From Clostridia bacterium (GTDB lineage: Bacteria; Bacillota; Clostridia; Christensenellales; Borkfalkiaceae): a stretch of 64,000 nucleotides of DNA. Made by a program: the position numbers and the translations under genes. Below the pieces are notes generated by a model that was not told the origin of the DNA, did no database searches, and was given only the letters and a program-made list of their open reading frames with translations. Location of the stretch: positions 27,944-91,943 of the forward strand of contig JAFQEM010000002.1 in assembly GCA_017399035.1 (NCBI GenBank). The letters run 5' to 3'. Below, piece after piece: positions 17,499 through 27,118 of this stretch (position 1 is its first letter; each line of letters begins with the position of its first letter).

Positions 17499-19370
17499 AT
17501 GAAACAATTTAAAACGGAATCAAAAAGAATTTTAGATTTAATGATAAATTCAATCTATACCAACAAAGAAATTTTCTTGCGTGAAATAGTTTCAAACGCA
17601 AGCGACGCTATTGATAAACTTAAGTTTATATCACTCACCGACACAAAAATCGGCAGTGATTTTAAAATCAATATTGCAATAGATAAAAACGCGCGCACGC
17701 TTACCATTGAAGATAACGGAATCGGTATGACCGATAAAGATTTAGAAAAAAATCTTGGAACTATTGCAGAATCTGGCACGCTTGCATTTAAAAAAGAAAA
17801 TGCAGGTAAAAGTGATAACGAACTCATAGGTCAATTTGGCGTAGGGTTCTATTCTGCGTTTATGGTTGCCGATAAAATTGAAGTTTATACCAAAGCATAC
17901 GGTGCGGACAAGGCTTATAAGTGGGCAAGCGCAGGCGCAGAGGGTTATACGATTGAAGAAACCGATAAAGAGGGGCTGGGCACTAAAATAGTTCTCTACT
18001 TAAAGGCAGACGTAGAAGATTATAAATATTCCGACTATTTAGAAGAATATAAAATTAGTTCTTTAATTAAAGAATATTCAGATTATATTCGTTATCCTAT
18101 TCAAATGCTTACCACTCGTTCAAAAAGAAAAGAGGGTAGCCCTGACGACAAGCCAGAGTATGAACAAGTTAGCGAACTTGAAACGCTTAACAGTATGGTT
18201 CCTATTTGGAAAAAGCCAAAGTCAGAAGTTACTGAAGATAACTTAAAAGAATTTTACAAAAATGAATTCCACGACTATCAAGACCCCTTAAAGAGTGTTT
18301 ACGCTAAAATAGAGGGTACGGTTACTTACGATACTTTGTTGTTCGTTCCCCAACGCGCGCCATACGATTATTATTCTAAAGACTATAAAAAGGGTGTTAA
18401 ACTTTATTGCAACGGCGTTATGATTATGGAAAAGTGCGAACAACTTATTCCTGATTATTTTGGCTTTATAAAAGGTATTGTAGATTCTTCTGATTTGTCG
18501 CTAAATATCTCTCGTGAAATTTTGCAACAAGATAGACAAGTTAAGGCTATTGCAAACAGTTTAGAAAAGAAAATATCGTCAGAACTTAAAAAGATGATGG
18601 AAGACGATAGAGAAAATTATGAAAAATTGTTTGCGGAATTTGGTCTTTCTATCAAGTTTGGCGTTTACGCTGGCTTTGGTATGAATAAAGATAAACTAAA
18701 AGATTTTCTTATGTTCTATTCGTCAAAGAAAGAAAAACTCGTTACTCTTGCCGAATACGTTAAAGAAATGCCCGAAGGTCAAAGCGAAATTTATTATGCT
18801 TGTGGTGAAAGTTATGAAAAGATTTCCGCTCTTCCACAAATTGAAAAGGCTAAAGACAAAGGCTATGAAATTCTTTTCTTCAAAGACGGCGTTGACGAGT
18901 TCGTTGCTAAAATTCTGATTGATTACGAGGGTAAAAAGTTTAAGTCAGTTTCAGAGGCAGACTTTTCTTTAGATACCGAAGAAGAAAAGAAAGAATTAGA
19001 CCAAAAACGTGAAGAGTTTAAAGACTTGCTTTATGCCGTTAAAGACGCTTTAGGTGATAAAGTTAAAGAAGTAAGATTAACTTCAAAACTAAAAACTTAT
19101 CCCGTTTGTCTTACCGCTGGTGGCGACGTTTCAATCGAAATGGAAAAGGTGTTTAACTCAATGCCTAATGCAGCCGGCAACGTTAAAGCAGAAAAGATTT
19201 TGGAAATTAGCGCAACGCACAAAGTTTTAGATAAACTTAAAAATGCGGTGGAAAATAAAGACCTTTTGAAAAAATACGCTATAGTTTTATACGAACAGGC
19301 AAGGCTTTTAGAAGGGCTTTCTATCGACGACGTTACCGAGTTTGTTACGGCTATGTCGGATATTATCTAA
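17499..19370 (+). CDS. htpG: Chaperone protein HtpG (Hsp90)
   Basis: A cytoplasmic ATP-dependent Hsp90 chaperone, 623 aa. The GHKL ATPase motifs are intact: REIVSNASDAIDKL (Asn that holds Mg), EDNGIGM and GQFGVGFYSAF. The middle domain has ISREILQQDRQ with the catalytic-loop Arg-Gln region, and the end carries the dimerisation domain. CGGAG at 17486-17490 selects ATG 17499; the frame is open slightly further back to 17472 inside the CIRCE element, which I reject. In Bacillus subtilis htpG is not CIRCE-controlled, so HrcA control here is a lineage trait. A terminator follows. Confidence 0.96.
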   Translation: MKQFKTESKRILDLMINSIYTNKEIFLREIVSNASDAIDKLKFISLTDTKIGSDFKINIAIDKNARTLTIEDNGIGMTDKDLEKNLGTIAESGTLAFKKENAGKSDNELIGQFGVGFYSAFMVADKIEVYTKAYGADKAYKWASAGAEGYTIEETDKEGLGTKIVLYLKADVEDYKYSDYLEEYKISSLIKEYSDYIRYPIQMLTTRSKRKEGSPDDKPEYEQVSELETLNSMVPIWKKPKSEVTEDNLKEFYKNEFHDYQDPLKSVYAKIEGTVTYDTLLFVPQRAPYDYYSKDYKKGVKLYCNGVMIMEKCEQLIPDYFGFIKGIVDSSDLSLNISREILQQDRQVKAIANSLEKKISSELKKMMEDDRENYEKLFAEFGLSIKFGVYAGFGMNKDKLKDFLMFYSSKKEKLVTLAEYVKEMPEGQSEIYYACGESYEKISALPQIEKAKDKGYEILFFKDGVDEFVAKILIDYEGKKFKSVSEADFSLDTEEEKKELDQKREEFKDLLYAVKDALGDKVKEVRLTSKLKTYPVCLTAGGDVSIEMEKVFNSMPNAAGNVKAEKILEISATHKVLDKLKNAVENKDLLKKYAIVLYEQARLLEGLSIDDVTEFVTAMSDII

Positions 19371-19378
19371 AAAACAAC

Positions 19379-19420
19379 AAAAAATCCTTAAAACATTATT
19401 CGTTTTTAAGGATTTTTTAA
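19379..19420 (+). terminator. Terminator after htpG
   Basis: AAAATCCTTAAAA pairs with TTTTTAAGGATTTT and is followed by further T residues. Confidence 0.88.
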
Positions 19421-19471
19421 TATATTTATGTTAAAATGTATATATTCTATATTTCTGGGAGAAATACTTAA

Positions 19472-22400
19472 ATGTTAAGGCTGTGCGACATTACAAAAAA
19501 CTATAAAGTTGCCGGTGGCGAAATTGAAGTTCTTAAAGGACTTAATATCGCTTTTAGAAAAAATGAATTCGTTTCTATTTTGGGTCCGTCTGGTTGCGGA
19601 AAAACTACCACGTTAAATATCGTGGGTGGTTTAGATAAATATACTTCAGGCGACCTTGTGATTGCGGGTAGAAGTACCAAAAATTTTACCGACCGTGATT
19701 GGGACGTGTATAGAAATCAGCGTATCGGTTTCGTTTTTCAAAGTTATAACCTAATTCCGCATCAAACGGTTTTGGGTAACGTTGAACTTGCGCTAACTAT
19801 ATCGGGTGTGTCTAAAGAAGAGCGTGTTGCTCGTTCTATTAAAGCCCTTGATAAAGTGGGGTTAAAAGGCGAATATTATAAACGCCCCAACCAACTATCT
19901 GGTGGTCAATGTCAACGTGTTGCTATTGCTCGTGCGCTTGTAAACGAACCTGATATACTTCTTGCAGACGAACCGACAGGCGCGCTTGATAGTAAAACAA
20001 GCGTTCAAATTATGGACCTCATCAAAGAGATAAGTAAAGATAAACTTGTTATAATGGTTACGCATAATGCGGAAATTGCAGAGCAATATTCAACGCGTAT
20101 AGTTAGGCTTGTTGACGGCGAAATTACCGAAGATACAAATCCCTATACATTTGAAGAAGAACAAGCGGAAAATCAAGTTCAAAATATTCAAACAAAAAAC
20201 AAAAAAGAAAAGAAAGCTAAGGCAAAAATGAGCCTTTGGACGGCTTTTAAGTTATCCCTTCGCAACCTTTTTACCAAAAAAGGCAGAACTATTTTAACTT
20301 CATTTGCAGGTTCTATCGGAATTATAGGTATAGCACTTATTCTTGCAGTTTCACAGGGGACTACTGCGTACATAAATCACGTTCAAGAGGCAACGCTTTC
20401 TTCATATCCTTTAACTATAGAATCGACGTCTATGGATTTAACTGCATTGATGAAAAGTTTCATGGGCGTAGGAAATAGCGGAAACAAACACCCTAACGAT
20501 AAGGTTTATAAAGACCCTATTATCGGGGAATTAGTCAATGCGCTTGCTCAAACAGGCAAAACGGAAAACGACTTAAAGTCGTTCAAAAAGCATCTTGAAA
20601 GCGAAATTGAAAAAGAAGATTCTAAACTTAACAATGCTATAAGCGGAATACAATATTCGTACGATTTAGAATTAGATATTTACACGAAAAATATTGATAA
20701 TCAAATAATAAAAGCAGATACAGGCGAACTTATGACGGATATGATTGCAAGGTATATGCTTGGCGTATCCTCTCAAGGTGGAAATAGCGGTTCTAATGCA
20801 AACTCTTCTTCAAATGAAAGCGGTATGTTTTCTATGATGATGGGTGGCGGTGGAATGTGGCAAGAACTATTGCCCGCAAAAGACGGTGGCGTTATCAATG
20901 ATTTAATAAAAAGTCAGTATGATAAAATTTACGGCGAGTGGCCTAGTTCGTATAACGAAATAGTGCTTGTTGTAAACGACAAAAACGAACTTGACGACCT
21001 AACTTTATATGCTTTAGGTTTGATAAGTGAAACAGAAATAGATGCAATTTTAGATGCGGCAATCAACAATAAAGAGTTAGAAACTGTTGACAAGAGTTGG
21101 ACTTATAAAGAAATTTGCGAAAGAACGTTTAAGACTATTTTACCTTACGAGTGTTATAGAAAGGCTGGTAATAGTTATACCGATTTAAGAAAATTTCCTG
21201 AAAGTCTTGAAATTTTATACCAAAGCGGACTTGAACTTAAAGTTACGGGTATCATTAAGCCTGACAAAGAATCTGAAAACCATATGATTTCAGGTTCTAT
21301 CGGTTACACTTATAAACTTACTGAATACATCATTGAGCACGCAAAAGACGCCGACGTTGTTAAAGACCAACTGGCAAATCCTAACGTAGACGTGTTGACG
21401 GGGTTGCCCTTTAAGTCCACAACGGGAAATCTTACTGATGCGGAAAAAGAAACAGCGTTTAGAAATTACGTAAATGCACTTGACCAAGACGGTAAAGCAG
21501 ATATCTATCTTGCAATTCAATGTATAATGCCCGAACAACAACTTATGGCAGAACTTGGTCAAAAAATGATGGAATACACCGTAATGGGTGAAGGTGGCGT
21601 TGTTGACCAAGTGGCGACTAGGGCGAAAAAAGAAGTTAAAGTTGCAGGGTTTATTGCTAGTCAAATGGGACTTTCCGCTGACGACGTTAAAGGCTATTTG
21701 CATGAAATTGACGACGAATCGCTAAACGGAATATTCACTGGTATAATCGCAACGGAAGTTCAAACTGCTTACGCTCAAAAAACTGCAATGGACCTTATGC
21801 AAACAATGCCGTCTAATGAAGATAGGGCAAACGCGCTTATAAATGCAATGCAAACGTACACCACCGAACAATGCGCAAAATATTATGATAACGTAACAAA
21901 ATTTTCTTCTTCTAGTTATGAAGATAATTTAATTTTACTTGGTTATCTAGATATTGAAAGCCCGTCTTCAATAAACATTTATGCGTCTTCTTTTGAAAAT
22001 AAAGACGTGATTGTTGATGCAATAAATTCTTATAATAAGAGCGTTGAAGAAACCAAGGAAATAAAATATACCGATTATATGGGGCTTATGATGTCGTCTA
22101 TTACGACCATAATTGATGCAATAACTTACGTTTTAATAGCCTTTGTTGCAATATCGTTGGTAGTTTCTTCAATTATGATAGGTGTTATAACGCTAATATC
22201 CGTTCAAGAAAGAACAAAAGAAATCGGCATATTGCGTTCTATCGGCGCATCAAAGAGAGACGTTTCAAACCTTTTCAATGCAGAAACTATTCTCATAGGT
22301 TTTGCGGCTGGTTTGGTGGGCGTTTTAACAACGTATCTTTTATGTATACCTATAAATTTAATTTTGCAACTTTTAACAGGTATAGTTTCTCTAAAAGCAA

Positions 22401-22525
22401 TTTTACCTATAAATGCAGCAATTATTTTAATTACAATAAGCGTTGTTTTAACTTTGATATCTGGTATAATTCCGTCAAAGAGTGCGGCGCAAAAAGACCC
22501 TGTTGTAGCGCTTAGAACTGAATAA
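19472..22525 (+). CDS. ABC transporter, MacB/LolD-type ATPase fused to FtsX-like permease
   Basis: A 1017-aa fusion. Residues 1-225 form the ATPase: Walker A GPSGCGKTT, signature LSGGQCQRVAIARAL, Walker B ILLADEPTGALD and switch His in MVTHNAEIA. After a lysine-rich linker comes a first membrane helix at about 272-300 and a large extracytoplasmic domain of about 560 residues with no recognised motifs. Three further helices at about 870-1000 form the FtsX domain (VQERTKEIGILRSIGASKRD is its hallmark). Such exporters act by mechanotransmission, often in envelope stress, lipoprotein or peptide handling. GGGAGA is 9-14 bp before the ATG. It stands alone between htpG and hrcA. The substrate is unknown. 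Confidence 0.88.
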   Translation: MLRLCDITKNYKVAGGEIEVLKGLNIAFRKNEFVSILGPSGCGKTTTLNIVGGLDKYTSGDLVIAGRSTKNFTDRDWDVYRNQRIGFVFQSYNLIPHQTVLGNVELALTISGVSKEERVARSIKALDKVGLKGEYYKRPNQLSGGQCQRVAIARALVNEPDILLADEPTGALDSKTSVQIMDLIKEISKDKLVIMVTHNAEIAEQYSTRIVRLVDGEITEDTNPYTFEEEQAENQVQNIQTKNKKEKKAKAKMSLWTAFKLSLRNLFTKKGRTILTSFAGSIGIIGIALILAVSQGTTAYINHVQEATLSSYPLTIESTSMDLTALMKSFMGVGNSGNKHPNDKVYKDPIIGELVNALAQTGKTENDLKSFKKHLESEIEKEDSKLNNAISGIQYSYDLELDIYTKNIDNQIIKADTGELMTDMIARYMLGVSSQGGNSGSNANSSSNESGMFSMMMGGGGMWQELLPAKDGGVINDLIKSQYDKIYGEWPSSYNEIVLVVNDKNELDDLTLYALGLISETEIDAILDAAINNKELETVDKSWTYKEICERTFKTILPYECYRKAGNSYTDLRKFPESLEILYQSGLELKVTGIIKPDKESENHMISGSIGYTYKLTEYIIEHAKDADVVKDQLANPNVDVLTGLPFKSTTGNLTDAEKETAFRNYVNALDQDGKADIYLAIQCIMPEQQLMAELGQKMMEYTVMGEGGVVDQVATRAKKEVKVAGFIASQMGLSADDVKGYLHEIDDESLNGIFTGIIATEVQTAYAQKTAMDLMQTMPSNEDRANALINAMQTYTTEQCAKYYDNVTKFSSSSYEDNLILLGYLDIESPSSINIYASSFENKDVIVDAINSYNKSVEETKEIKYTDYMGLMMSSITTIIDAITYVLIAFVAISLVVSSIMIGVITLISVQERTKEIGILRSIGASKRDVSNLFNAETILIGFAAGLVGVLTTYLLCIPINLILQLLTGIVSLKAILPINAAIILITISVVLTLISGIIPSKSAAQKDPVVALRTE

Positions 22526-22543
22526 TAAACTCAAAATATGCGT

Positions 22544-22578
22544 AAAGGCACTCTAAATAATTAGGGTGCTTTTATTTT
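22544..22578 (+). terminator. Terminator after the ABC transporter
   Basis: GGCACTCTAA and TTAGGGTGCT pair with a wobble and are followed by TTTATTTT. Confidence 0.7.
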
Positions 22579-22635
22579 GCTCTCAAATAGCAAAAAACAA
22601 CTAAAATATATTTATTAAAAAGATGCTTAAATCCC

Positions 22636-22664
22636 TTGACAAACGCGCATAATAAGTGTACAAT
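22636..22664 (+). promoter_or_regulatory. Promoter of the hrcA operon
   Basis: TTGACA (22636-22641), a 17-bp spacer and TACAAT (22659-22664), upstream of a CIRCE element. Confidence 0.82.
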
Positions 22665-22675
22665 TATTTTGAAAG

Positions 22676-22702
22676 TTGGCAGTTGGGGTTAAAGAGTGCT
22701 AA
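22676..22702 (+). promoter_or_regulatory. CIRCE operator of hrcA-grpE-dnaK
   Basis: TTGGCAGTT-N9-GAGTGCTAA: the right arm is perfect and the left arm has three changes. It should allow HrcA to repress its own operon, perhaps more weakly than at htpG and hsp20. Confidence 0.87.
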
Positions 22703-22736
22703 CACAAACCCTGAATAAGTGCCAAGGAGTGTGTCA

Positions 22737-23762
22737 ATGAAACTTTCCGATAGGAAAAAAAAGATTTTGCAGTTGGTTGTTGACGATTATATATCTACGG
22801 CGCAACCAGTTTCAAGCAAAAGCATAACGGAAAAATATATGAATAACGTTAGTTCTGCAACGGTTAGAAGTGAACTTGCAGGTCTTGAAGAAATGGGTTT
22901 TTTAACTCAACTTCATACTTCAAGTGGCAGAGTTCCGTCGGTAGAGGCGTATAAACTTTATGTTTCTGAACTGATGGATAAATCAAAACTGACAAGCAAA
23001 GAACTTGGCGTTATTAAAAATGCGTTTAAAGACCACTCTGACAATCTTGAAAAAGTAGTTCAAAACGCCGTTAAGGTAATAAGCGACCTTACCGATTATA
23101 CGTCGGTTGGATACACAAAGCACAGTGAAAAAGATAAAATTGTAAAAATTGACATTTTTAGATACAAAAAAAATCAAGCGCTTTTGCTTATCGTAACCGA
23201 AAATACACTCATTAGAGATAAGTTTATTAGTATTCCTGAAAGTATGACCGACGCGCAAATATTAGAGGCAAGCAATATGCTTTCTAAAATTTGCGTGGGC
23301 AAAGAGTTCGGCGAAATTGTAAAACTTACTGACGTTATAACAGAAGAATTTGAAACGTATAGAGAAATTTTTGAAAGCGTTATGACCGCCATTGAAGATT
23401 ATATTTCTTCAAAAGATGCGCACGTTGTTATGGAAGGCGAGGGAAAGATATTAAACCACCCCGAGTATAACGATTCAGAAAAGGTCAAAAATTTCTTGTC
23501 GGTTGTTACAAGTAAAAATAAAATTGCAGGACTTCTTGCAAATGAAAGTGATAATATAGAAATCAACATAAAAATCGGTGGCGAAACAGGCAAAGAAATG
23601 CCGGAAGACTGTTCGTTAGTTACCGCAACGTATTCGGCAAGCGGAGTAAAAATAGGAACTTACGGAGTAATAGGACCTCTTCGCATGGATTATCAAAAGG
23701 TTGTTTCCGTGCTTGAGGGCGTGGGCAAAATTCTTGAAGATATGTTGACTAATAAAGAATAA
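22737..23762 (+). CDS. hrcA: Heat-inducible transcription repressor HrcA
   Basis: HrcA binds CIRCE elements and represses class I heat-shock genes; its activity normally depends on GroEL. The 341-aa protein has the winged-helix N terminus (MKLSDRKKKILQLVVDDYI, then STAQPVSSKSI and SSATVRSELAGLEEMGFL) and a C-terminal GAF-like domain ending with GPLRMDYQKVVSVLE. AAGGAG at 22724-22729 selects the ATG at 22737; the frame is open to a GTG at 22719. It is first in an operon with grpE 14 bp later. Three likely targets lie within 8.2 kb. Confidence 0.96.
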   Translation: MKLSDRKKKILQLVVDDYISTAQPVSSKSITEKYMNNVSSATVRSELAGLEEMGFLTQLHTSSGRVPSVEAYKLYVSELMDKSKLTSKELGVIKNAFKDHSDNLEKVVQNAVKVISDLTDYTSVGYTKHSEKDKIVKIDIFRYKKNQALLLIVTENTLIRDKFISIPESMTDAQILEASNMLSKICVGKEFGEIVKLTDVITEEFETYREIFESVMTAIEDYISSKDAHVVMEGEGKILNHPEYNDSEKVKNFLSVVTSKNKIAGLLANESDNIEINIKIGGETGKEMPEDCSLVTATYSASGVKIGTYGVIGPLRMDYQKVVSVLEGVGKILEDMLTNKE

Positions 23763-23776
23763 AAAGGACTAATAAA

Positions 23777-24304
23777 ATGGAAGAAAAGAAAGAAAAAACG
23801 GTTAAGGAAAAAACCGAAAAAGCAAGTTCAAAGAACGTGCTTGTTGAAGAAAACGAAAACTTAAAAAAAGAGATAGAAACACTTAAAGCGCAAGCAGAAG
23901 AATTTAAAGATAAGTGGATGCGAAACGTTGCAGAATTTGACAATTATAAAAAACGTAACGCAAAGTTGTGGCAAGACGCTTTTAACGAAGGCGTTGCAAA
24001 CGTAGTGGTAAAAATTCTTCCCGTTGGCGACAATCTTGACTGGGCTTTGACGCTTGGTCTTGACGAAAAGACGGCAGAGGGAATAAAGAACGTTAAGCGT
24101 AAGTTCTTGGATACTTTGCAAAGTTTAGAGATAGAAGAAATTGACCCACAAGGTCAACCTTTCGACCCCAACGTTGCCGAGGCAGTTATGCAAGTTGAAG
24201 GTGCAGACGGTGAAGAGAGCGACACCGTAAAGCAAGTTTTTCAAAAGGGTTATAGAAAGGGCGATAAGATTATAAGGTATGCAAAGGTAAGCGTAATCAA
24301 ATAA
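23777..24304 (+). CDS. grpE: GrpE nucleotide-exchange factor
   Basis: GrpE releases ADP from DnaK. The 175-aa protein has a charged, coiled-coil N-terminal half (residues about 1-60, many Glu/Lys) and the conserved NVAEFDNYKKRN segment. The C-terminal beta domain includes PFDPNVAEAVMQVEG and VFQKGYRKGDKIIRYAKV. It follows hrcA closely and is separated from dnaK by a 232-bp spacer occupied by a structured repeat. Confidence 0.95.
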   Translation: MEEKKEKTVKEKTEKASSKNVLVEENENLKKEIETLKAQAEEFKDKWMRNVAEFDNYKKRNAKLWQDAFNEGVANVVVKILPVGDNLDWALTLGLDEKTAEGIKNVKRKFLDTLQSLEIEEIDPQGQPFDPNVAEAVMQVEGADGEESDTVKQVFQKGYRKGDKIIRYAKVSVIK

Positions 24305-24429
24305 TTAAACGGCTAATTTACTGCGCAATACTGCGTTACTGTCTGCGCCGTGGACTTCAATGACCAAAAAGGTCAATTTCATCCCACAGCTTGACGAGCC
24401 TTGTCTTGCTTGTAACTAATCCGTTTAAT
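24304..24429 (+). repeat. Structured ~127-bp repeat element, copy A (between grpE and dnaK)
   Basis: A 126-bp element bounded by ATTAAACGG and CCGTTTAAT, a perfect terminal inverted repeat. Inside are three hairpins: CGCA-ATAC-TGCG; TGACC-AAAAA-GGTCA nested in GTGG/CCAC; and ACGAG...CTTGT. It is homologous to copies B and C at 37910-38163, but diverged, with stem-preserving changes (TGACC/GGTCA here, AACC/GGTT there). It may be a REP/MITE-like mobile repeat or a structured RNA processing site between grpE and dnaK. Confidence 0.8.
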
Positions 24430-24472
24430 AGGGGTAGTTAAACAAGTCTAACTTGTTTCTAAACCGTTTAAT
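24430..24472 (+). repeat. Partial copy of the same repeat (right end)
   Basis: Directly after copy A, AACAAGTCTAACTTGTTTCT and AAACCGTTTAAT repeat the right end of the element: an ACAAG/CTTGT hairpin in place of ACGAG/CTCGT, then the terminal CCGTTTAAT at 24464-24472. The tandem arrangement mirrors copies B and C. Confidence 0.65.
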
Positions 24473-24536
24473 GGTAAAAAGATTTAACAAAAAAACATAA
24501 ATAAATTTTGAAAATTAAAGGAGAATATAATATATT

Positions 24537-26330
24537 ATGAAAACAATAGGTATTGACTTAGGTACAACAAACTCGTGCGTAGCCGTTATGGAAAACGGTG
24601 AACCCGTAGTTATAGCAAATGCAGAAGGTTCAAGAACAACCCCGTCTGTAGTTGGTTTCCAAAAAGACGGTGAAAGACTTGTTGGTCAAGTAGCAAAACG
24701 TCAAGCAGTTTCTAACCCTGATAGAACCGTTCAATCTATCAAAAGACATATGGGTTCAAACTATAAAGTAGCAATCGACGGCAAAGATTATACCCCTCAA
24801 GAAATTTCTGCAATGGTTTTAACTAAACTTAAAAAAGATGCAGAAGCATATCTTGGCGGAACTGTAACCGACGCAGTTATAACCGTTCCTGCATATTTTT
24901 CAGATAGCCAACGTCAAGCAACTAAAGACGCAGGTAAAATTGCAGGGCTCAACGTTCTTCGTATCATAAACGAACCTACTGCAGCCGCACTTTCTTATGG
25001 TCTTGATAAAGAGGGCAAAACCCAAAAGGTAATTATTTACGACCTTGGTGGTGGTACGTTTGACGTTTCTATTATGGAAATCGGCGACGGCGTTTTTGAA
25101 GTTTTGGCAACGCACGGTAACAATATGCTCGGTGGCGACGACTTTGATAAGAGAATTATGGATTATTTAGTTGCTGAATTTAAGCAAAAAGAAGGCATTG
25201 ATTTATCTAGCGATAAACTTGCAATGCAAAGACTTAAAGAGGCTGCAGAAAAGGCAAAAATCGAACTTTCAGGTATGAGCAAAACTAACGTAAACTTGCC
25301 ATTTATTACCGCTGACGCAACCGGTCCTAAACATTTAGACGTAGACGTAACCAAACAAAAATTTGATGCGCTTACCGCTGACCTAGTTGCAGCAACCGTA
25401 GCTCCTATGCAAAATGCAATGAAAGATGCTGGACTTTCTTATTCAGATATTGACAAAGTTATTTTAGTTGGTGGTTCAACTCGTATACCTGCAGTTATTG
25501 AAGAAGTAAGAAAAGTTACTGGCAAAGAACCTTTCAAGGGCATCAACCCTGACGAATGTGTTGCAATCGGCGCGGCTATCCAAGGTGGTGTTCTTTCTGG
25601 TGAAGTTAAAGACGTTCTTCTTCTTGACGTAACGCCGTTATCACTCGGTATTGAAACTCTTGGTGGCGTGTGCACTAAACTTATTGAAAGAAATACCACT
25701 ATCCCTGTAAAGAAATCACAAGTATTCTCAACTGCTGCAGATAATCAAACGGCTGTTGATATTCATATCTTACAAGGCGAAAGAGAATTTGCAAAAGATA
25801 ACAAAACTCTTGGCAACTTCCAACTTTCAGGCATTGCGCCCGCTCCCCGTGGAGTACCACAAATTGAAGTTACTTTCGATATCGACGCAAACGGTATCGT
25901 AAACGTTTCTGCAAAAGACCTTGGAACTGGCAAATCACAAAACGTAACCATCACTTCTTCAAGCAACCTTTCTGACGCTGATATTGAAAAGGCTGTAAAC
26001 GAAGCAAAACAATATGAAGAAGAAGATAAAAAGCGTAAAGAGGCAGTTGACAACCATAACAAACTTGACGGACTTATTTTCACGGTTGAAAAAACGGTTA
26101 AAGAATCTGGCGATAAACTCACAGACGAAGATAAAGCAAAGGTAGAATCTGCAGTTGCAAAGGCTAAAGAAGAACTTGCATCTAACGACAACGACAGAAT
26201 AGTTAAAGCAACCGAAGAACTTTCTAACGAAGTTCAAGGCGTGTTTGCAAAACTTTATCAACAGGCAAACCCCAACGGCGACCCTAACGCACAAGGTGGC
26301 GCAAACGGTGGCGAAGAGTTCCATCAATAA
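24537..26330 (+). CDS. dnaK: Chaperone protein DnaK (Hsp70)
   Basis: The central ATP-dependent Hsp70 chaperone, 597 aa. [14 protein letters not shown] opens the ATPase domain; [13 protein letters not shown] and [12 protein letters not shown] are present, as is the interdomain linker [13 protein letters not shown]. The substrate-binding domain follows, then a charged lid and a short Gly/Asn-rich tail ending EEFHQ instead of the more usual EEVK-like end. AAAGGAG lies about 13 bp before the ATG, a wide spacing. It has no CIRCE of its own and presumably depends on the hrcA promoter through the repeat element. A strong hairpin follows it. Confidence 0.97.
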   Translation: MKTIGIDLGTTNSCVAVMENGEPVVIANAEGSRTTPSVVGFQKDGERLVGQVAKRQAVSNPDRTVQSIKRHMGSNYKVAIDGKDYTPQEISAMVLTKLKKDAEAYLGGTVTDAVITVPAYFSDSQRQATKDAGKIAGLNVLRIINEPTAAALSYGLDKEGKTQKVIIYDLGGGTFDVSIMEIGDGVFEVLATHGNNMLGGDDFDKRIMDYLVAEFKQKEGIDLSSDKLAMQRLKEAAEKAKIELSGMSKTNVNLPFITADATGPKHLDVDVTKQKFDALTADLVAATVAPMQNAMKDAGLSYSDIDKVILVGGSTRIPAVIEEVRKVTGKEPFKGINPDECVAIGAAIQGGVLSGEVKDVLLLDVTPLSLGIETLGGVCTKLIERNTTIPVKKSQVFSTAADNQTAVDIHILQGEREFAKDNKTLGNFQLSGIAPAPRGVPQIEVTFDIDANGIVNVSAKDLGTGKSQNVTITSSSNLSDADIEKAVNEAKQYEEEDKKRKEAVDNHNKLDGLIFTVEKTVKESGDKLTDEDKAKVESAVAKAKEELASNDNDRIVKATEELSNEVQGVFAKLYQQANPNGDPNAQGGANGGEEFHQ

Positions 26331-26412
26331 TTTAACTAGTTGTTGTGGCATAAGGCAAAGCAGTAGAAAGAATATGCTAACCTAAATATTATTAAAACTC
26401 AAGAAAAAAATT

Positions 26413-26452
26413 AACACTGAAAGGCAAAAATTTTTGCCTTTCAGTTTGTGTT
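26413..26452 (+). terminator. Strong hairpin between dnaK and the YgjV-like genes
   Basis: CTGAAAGGCAAAAA pairs perfectly with TTTTTGCCTTTCAG, with no loop beyond the A/T core, and outer AACAC/GTGTT can extend it. The T tail is poor, so it could be a partial terminator or an mRNA-stabilising end that makes dnaK more abundant than the distal genes. Confidence 0.7.
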
Positions 26453-26468
26453 AAATTAAAGGTTATAA

Positions 26469-27116
26469 ATGATGAATAATTTACTATCCATTGCCACTCT
26501 ATCAGAAAATTTATACAATGTTTTAACCGATAATTTGGGCATATGGTATTTAATAATTTTGAACGGTATAGGCGTTATTGCCATTATTTTAAAGATTTTA
26601 GAATATCAAGTTCCCAAACGAGAAACAATGTTTATAATAACGCTAGGTGCTAATATTTGTTGGGTACTTTATTTTGCGTTATATTGTAATTTTGCTAGCA
26701 CTCTAACTTGTTTTGTAAACGTTATAAAAATGCTCATTTTTATGCAACGTGGAAAACATAAGTGGGCAGATAGCGTTTGGTGGTTAATTTTGTTTTTAGT
26801 TTTGCAAACGGGCGTTGCAGTATTCACCGTTCGTGCGTGGTTCGATATTTTCGCTGTCGTTGCAGGATATTTGGGCATTTTGTCGTATTTTTTTGTCAAT
26901 CCAAAAATTTACAGAGCGTTGTCGTTTGTGCATATGTCAACTTGGGTAATAAGTGGTTTAGTAAACATATATCCAATCGCTATTATAAGCGATTCTGTAA
27001 GCACAATTTCTTGCGGTGTTGCTATTTGGCGCTATGATATTCGCAAAAACGGCTTGGAAAAAAATGCTAAAAATGAAGACAAAATTGACGCCGTTATTGA
27101 AAATGAGGGCAACTGA
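26469..27116 (+). CDS. YgjV-like integral membrane protein, paralogue 1
   Basis: A 215-aa membrane protein with six or seven hydrophobic stretches (about residues 24-44, 54-74, 77-93, 104-122, 125-144, 151-173). It resembles the Imp-YgjV family of inner-membrane proteins of unknown function. The motif MQRGKHKWADS lies between helices 3 and 4. The last 25 residues are charged and cytoplasm-like. AAAGG precedes the first ATG. Together with the next gene it interrupts the usual dnaK-dnaJ order. Role unknown. Confidence 0.65.
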   Translation: MMNNLLSIATLSENLYNVLTDNLGIWYLIILNGIGVIAIILKILEYQVPKRETMFIITLGANICWVLYFALYCNFASTLTCFVNVIKMLIFMQRGKHKWADSVWWLILFLVLQTGVAVFTVRAWFDIFAVVAGYLGILSYFFVNPKIYRALSFVHMSTWVISGLVNIYPIAIISDSVSTISCGVAIWRYDIRKNGLEKNAKNEDKIDAVIENEGN

Positions 27117-27118
27117 TT

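Noticed and set aside
24304-24472. CRISPR-like repeats
   Set aside because: The repeats are long, palindromic and abutting, with no short repeat-spacer periodicity and no cas genes.
25439-26351. Long minus-strand ORFs opposite dnaK
   Set aside because: They are shadows of the coding frame, with Ser/Phe-rich low-complexity translations and no signals.
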